This document shows positions 32,801 through 34,441 of a stretch of DNA of 34,441 nucleotides, one piece after another. The translations under genes were made by a program, and so were the position numbers. The notes under the pieces are model-generated. The model searched no databases. It was not told the DNA's origin and saw nothing but the letters and a program-made list of their open reading frames with translations. Each line of letters opens with the position of its first letter. Within the stretch, counting starts at the first letter, position 1. Source of the DNA: a bacterium (GTDB lineage: Bacteria > SZUA-182 > DTGQ01); the NCBI GenBank assembly GCA_023512255.1, contig JAILZY010000031.1:1-34441 (forward strand), given 5' to 3'.

Positions 32801-33209
32801 ACATAGCATTTTGTATGGTCAGGGAGTTTTTCTCTTCTCCAGCCTCAGCCAAAGCCCAGATTGCGTAAGCAGTGCTGATGATATTTTCATCCCAGCTTCC
32901 ATCAGGGGCTTGGAGCCTTTTAAGTCTGCTAACAAGGCGAGGCAGCGGCGACAGATAGCCTCCGTAGGCAGCAGCCACATAGGCCCTTATGGCCAGTGAA
33001 TTGCCTATGACTACAGAGTAAGGCTCCCAGCCTCCTTCTTTTGTCTGGCGGTCAAGCAGCCAGGAGGCTCCTTTTTGTATAGACTGATTACGGGCGAGGT
33101 TTTGAATTTCAATTTCAGCCCAGGAAATACAAGGTCTTAATAATACTCCTTCTCCAGCTATCAAACTAAGGATTAACAAAAGAGTTGATAATATAAGATT
33201 TTTTTTCAC
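29880..33209 (-). CDS. secreted multidomain protein: terpene-cyclase-like toroid, Ig-like, MopE motif, cohesin-like and dockerin
   Basis: An 1109-residue exported protein. Signal peptide (KKNLILSTLLLILSLIAGEG). Residues about 35-595 are prenyltransferase/squalene-oxidase repeats with some nine QW-like turns (EGGWEP, DGSWDE, DGFWGA, SGGWAWW, SDGGWGS, DDGGWGI, QDGGWDN and others), predicting an alpha/alpha toroid; I see no DxDD-type catalytic motif, so probably not a cyclase. About 600-690 is an Ig-like segment. At 695-760 is a MopE-type metal-binding motif (DCDDRDPNVNPKATESCDG then DNDCNGEIDEGC). Then an acidic Ser/Glu/Pro linker with 51-residue repeats (about 765-905), a cohesin-like domain (about 915-1045; KVSYDATILEYTGFEAGDM) and a dockerin with two calcium loops (DADGDGEVTPADV and DLNRDGEITPMDA). 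Start is GTG 33209 with AAGGAGG 6 bases upstream. Confidence 0.85.
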   Translation of the reverse strand: MKKNLILSTLLLILSLIAGEGVLLRPCISWAEIEIQNLARNQSIQKGASWLLDRQTKEGGWEPYSVVIGNSLAIRAYVAAAYGGYLSPLPRLVSRLKRLQAPDGSWDENIISTAYAIWALAEAGEEKNSLTIQNAMSWLESKVQSNFADPSVGNTKIVALTVIAFLKAGRTGGSSQVVADGIAWLKANQNPDGFWGAFAGESSVAGVQEAALALILAESASSPQVQRAIEYLRSHYSEYSISEAIDGLEVFAYAGEASDIQTGQSKVLAGQNKDFGWGRFPGWPSHNAETAKAVLALAQSGYRGQQLKSALAWMDSHISETGDYLGDYLIPASTAWAILGLSAAVNAFPSAIPSSSIDQAIDLLLHSQSGGWAWWSIYYPSIVGVETDTSGLCVWSLAQSGKKVAQSAISQAAAALTLGQNSDGGWGSLWREAKGESSVFSTDFALIALLGAGYDRSNTSLSRGIQYLIANSLDGHWETVGQTAMSTIILKKAQYDYQLVDRAAQWLIDSQNDDGGWGIQKGEISNVSSTAMAMIALAECGRGNDSLARGAAWLMATQNQDGGWDNIAGVYSSNTISTAQAIWALSVAADYAPGMELQISLDQTTYCPTDQVVVKVLAGSELTGLQVRIINPVGKIIPLDISPATDNSSGQLFYQATCYLDIYASAGTYIVTVAASSAIGAASSATTFTVYPLHSFFQDADADGCGNADTEFITCQMPPGYVLNHQDCDDRDPNVNPKATESCDGRDNDCNGEIDEGCPEVAAPETEAQGAEPKLEKPKLETSGPGPESETPASPELEIEASGSESESGISGSELETEAQGAEPKLEKPKLETSGPGLESETPASPELEIEASGSEPESGISGSELETEAQGAEPKLETFGPGLESEAHGSESGVEAASSEGGGEVSAGQTAVAECDESSFGNLDIEGASGRMGQEIRIGVKIQNSPNQVSSLGFKVSYDATILEYTGFEAGDMAASFPFLEVNQIEPPGTLKAGGLTALGAIPQGASGYLLWLKFMVRGGLKGERYPIQLKELKDHLASFSSSGGCFVYLCPEDADGDGEVTPADVTMVLHCYLSSGPCADYFDLNRDGEITPMDALLIFRHYLKYLK
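30550..30920 (-). repeat. 153-bp in-frame tandem repeat in linker
   Basis: Two nearly identical 153-bp units (offset for instance CTAATTCAGA at 30611 and 30764) and a partial third encode a 51-residue Glu/Ser/Pro-rich unit (AEPKLEKPKLETSGPG, SPELEIEASGSE). The length is a multiple of three, so the frame is kept. Near-identity suggests recent expansion. Confidence 0.9.
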
Positions 33210-33514
33210 GATTTCCTCCTTACTTTTTATGATACGGTTATATGATATGGTTACGGTTTGATGTTGATAAAAACCCTCTAATAATAATTAAATAATATAA
33301 TTTAAAATTTATTATCTAAAATAGATATTTGTTTAAAATCTATATTATTGACTATAGTAATAGTATACTAAACTTAAGCTTTCTTTGTCAAACATAAAAA
33401 TAAATGATAAAAGAGTTATATATATAAAATGTTGAATAATATTAAATTTTTTAAACTTAGATAAAATTGATATTATGAATATAAAGATAATTAAGAAATG
33501 AAAGAAAAAGGAAT

Positions 33515-33540
33515 GATGGTAGGATATGATGGTAGGATAT
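33515..33540. repeat. exact 13-bp tandem duplication
   Basis: GATGGTAGGATAT occurs at 33515-33527 and 33528-33540 with no spacer. Confidence 0.9.
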
Positions 33541-33631
33541 AAAGATAAAACAAAATCTTAACCGAAAAGACAATAGCATGAGGATAATAGGCTTATAAGC
33601 TCGCGAGAGTTATTTTTTTTCAGTGAGCCTG

Positions 33632-33771
33632 AGTGGTTCTCTCGCTAAGTGCATAACACGAGTTGCGCAGCGGATCAATTACGCTATCAATTGTAGGTGT
33701 GGACCTTTTGTGCCCACCCTCAGCGCTTGGTGCCCGCCCAGCGTGCGCATTTTGTTAGCGAAAGAATCGCT
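33632..33771 (+). repeat. inverted-repeat (MITE-like) element, copy D
   Basis: 140 bp; left end AGTGGTTCTCTCGCTAAGTG, core ATTACGCTATCAATTGTAGG, right end TTTTGTTAGCGAAAGAATCG, whose reverse complement resembles the left end. It is longer than copies B and C because the GTGCCCACC.../GTGCCCGCCC block is partly duplicated before the right end. Confidence 0.87.
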
Positions 33772-33798
33772 TAATATTAGAGAATCGCTTAGTATTAG
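33763..33798. repeat. 18-bp tandem duplication at the right edge of element copy D
   Basis: AGAATCGCTTAATATTAG is followed directly by the same 18 bases with one substitution. The unit overlaps the last bases of the element, so duplication happened after insertion. Confidence 0.88.
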
Positions 33799-33850
33799 AA
33801 GGAAACCGAGTTGTTATCATCAATAATTTGCTATCATAAGGAGAAATAGC

Positions 33851-34264
33851 ATGGCTTCAGATAAGCTTAAGGAAATGTTAAACCAAGCCATTGCCAGGGA
33901 ACTGGCGGTGAGTATTCAGTATATGTGGCAGCATGTTCAGGCAAAAGGCATAAGTGGCGAGACGCTCAAAGATGAGCTGCGAAAAATCTCCATCGTGGAA
34001 ATGAAGCATGCTGAGGCAATTGCTGATCGGCTAAACTATCTGGGAGGAATTCCTACTACTCAACCGTATACGATCCAGGTCGGCACAAGTGTTCATGAAA
34101 TGATTCAACTAGATAGAAAACTGGAAGAAGAGGCCATCCAGCATTACCGGGCCATTATTGATCTGGCTGATCACGAACACGATCCAACTACACGCCATTT
34201 ATTCGAATTAATTCTGGCCCAAGAAGAAGAGCATCATGACTTCTTCAGTCGGGTATTAGAGTAA
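33851..34264 (+). CDS. ferritin-like (bacterioferritin-type) protein
   Basis: A 137-residue four-helix protein. Diiron-type ligands are in place: Glu17 (IARELAVSIQY), Glu50 and His53 (VEMKHAE), a Glu around 92-94 (RKLEEEAIQHYR), and Glu126 with His129 (AQEEEHHDFF). It is shorter than classical bacterioferritin (about 155-160) and lacks the usual N-terminal MxG start, so it may be a bacterioferritin-like oxidase rather than a storage cage. It probably handles iron or peroxide in the cytoplasm. A strong AAGGAG lies before ATG 33851. Monocistronic as far as seen. Confidence 0.85.
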   Translation: MASDKLKEMLNQAIARELAVSIQYMWQHVQAKGISGETLKDELRKISIVEMKHAEAIADRLNYLGGIPTTQPYTIQVGTSVHEMIQLDRKLEEEAIQHYRAIIDLADHEHDPTTRHLFELILAQEEEHHDFFSRVLE

Positions 34265-34302
34265 TATACCGGCGTCGGGCCTTGTGAAGTGATGTCTAAA
34301 GA

Positions 34303-34339
34303 TGAGGAGATCAAAAAAGAAGAATTCCTGATCTCCTCA
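34303..34339 (+). terminator. hairpin downstream of ferritin-like gene
   Basis: TGAGGAGATCA and TGATCTCCTCA form an 11-bp perfect stem with a 15-base A-rich loop, 38 bases after the stop. It is followed by CTGCTTTTCTCC, a weak T tract, so a likely though imperfect intrinsic terminator. Confidence 0.5.
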
Positions 34340-34441
34340 CTGCTTTTCTCCCAGCCCCACAATTTAAGCAACCGACCATAAATATTTATAACTCATCATT
34401 AATGGCCAGGCTATGGACAATGGTGATGATTATCTCACCCC

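Larger units (their letters stand above)
33210..33850. other. 641-bp AT-rich intergenic region
   Basis: No gene. 33240-33600 is extremely AT-rich with an imperfect inverted repeat (AATAGAT...ATCTATATT near 33320-33348) and an exact 13-bp tandem duplication (33515-33540). 33632-33771 is inverted-repeat element copy D, followed by an 18-bp near-duplication (33763-33798). It separates two divergent genes and should contain promoters for both; no specific one is assigned. Confidence 0.65.

Noticed and set aside
33623-33826. 67-codon frame across element copy D
   Set aside because: Reads through a noncoding inverted-repeat element and its flanking duplication.

Overview
The window comes from a chromosome of a Gram-negative, probably anaerobic bacterium of deltaproteobacterial type (Desulfobacterota or a neighbouring candidate phylum). 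This is inferred from the gene complement: a pepP-accB-accC cluster, a cobalamin-binding radical SAM protein, a coiled-coil phasin-like protein next to an AarF/UbiB kinase, a MopE-type metal-binding motif with cohesin and dockerin modules, and several Sec-exported proteins. No tRNA, rRNA, CRISPR array, phage or transposase gene was seen. Gene function was read from motifs and family memory only; no database search was possible.

Layout. 1-490: gene-free, with a decayed copy of a small inverted-repeat element. 491-1958: antibiotic-biosynthesis-monooxygenase-like protein and iron-type alcohol dehydrogenase. 2517-6746: TPR protein, M24 peptidase, biotin carboxyl carrier, biotin carboxylase and a DksA/TraR zinc-finger protein, all on the plus strand and probably one or two transcripts. 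6809-8016 (minus): FmdB-like zinc ribbon, a UPF0158-like protein and an unidentified coding remnant. 8457-11171: soluble histidine kinase and a B12-binding radical SAM enzyme, followed by a 22-codon stub resembling the start of methylenetetrahydrofolate reductase, abutted by a convergent stand-alone AICAR transformylase. 12796-13449: LysE-type exporter. 13750-18258: three tandem secreted beta-propeller paralogs. 18499-19497 (minus): secreted protein with a YGQ-rich low-complexity region and a chagasin-like (I42) inhibitor domain. 19870-25786: lipA, hom, nadA, alaS. 26000-29484: phasin-like protein, AarF/UbiB kinase and an ion-transporter-type permease. 29880-33209 (minus): a 1109-residue secreted protein with a terpene-cyclase-like toroid, an Ig-like segment, a MopE motif, an acidic repeat linker, a cohesin-like domain and a dockerin. 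33851-34264: ferritin-like protein.

Two themes stand out. The first is a secreted arsenal: propellers, the YGQ/chagasin protein and the cohesin-dockerin protein are large, repetitive, exported and not obviously metabolic, and sit among ordinary housekeeping genes. The second is the noncoding DNA. It carries at least three clear copies and one decayed copy of a 115-150 bp element with terminal inverted repeats, a second inverted pair of about 55 bp, a possible third element of about 150 bp, and an unusual density of exact two-copy tandem duplications of 13-26 bp. Several of these duplications run across stop codons.
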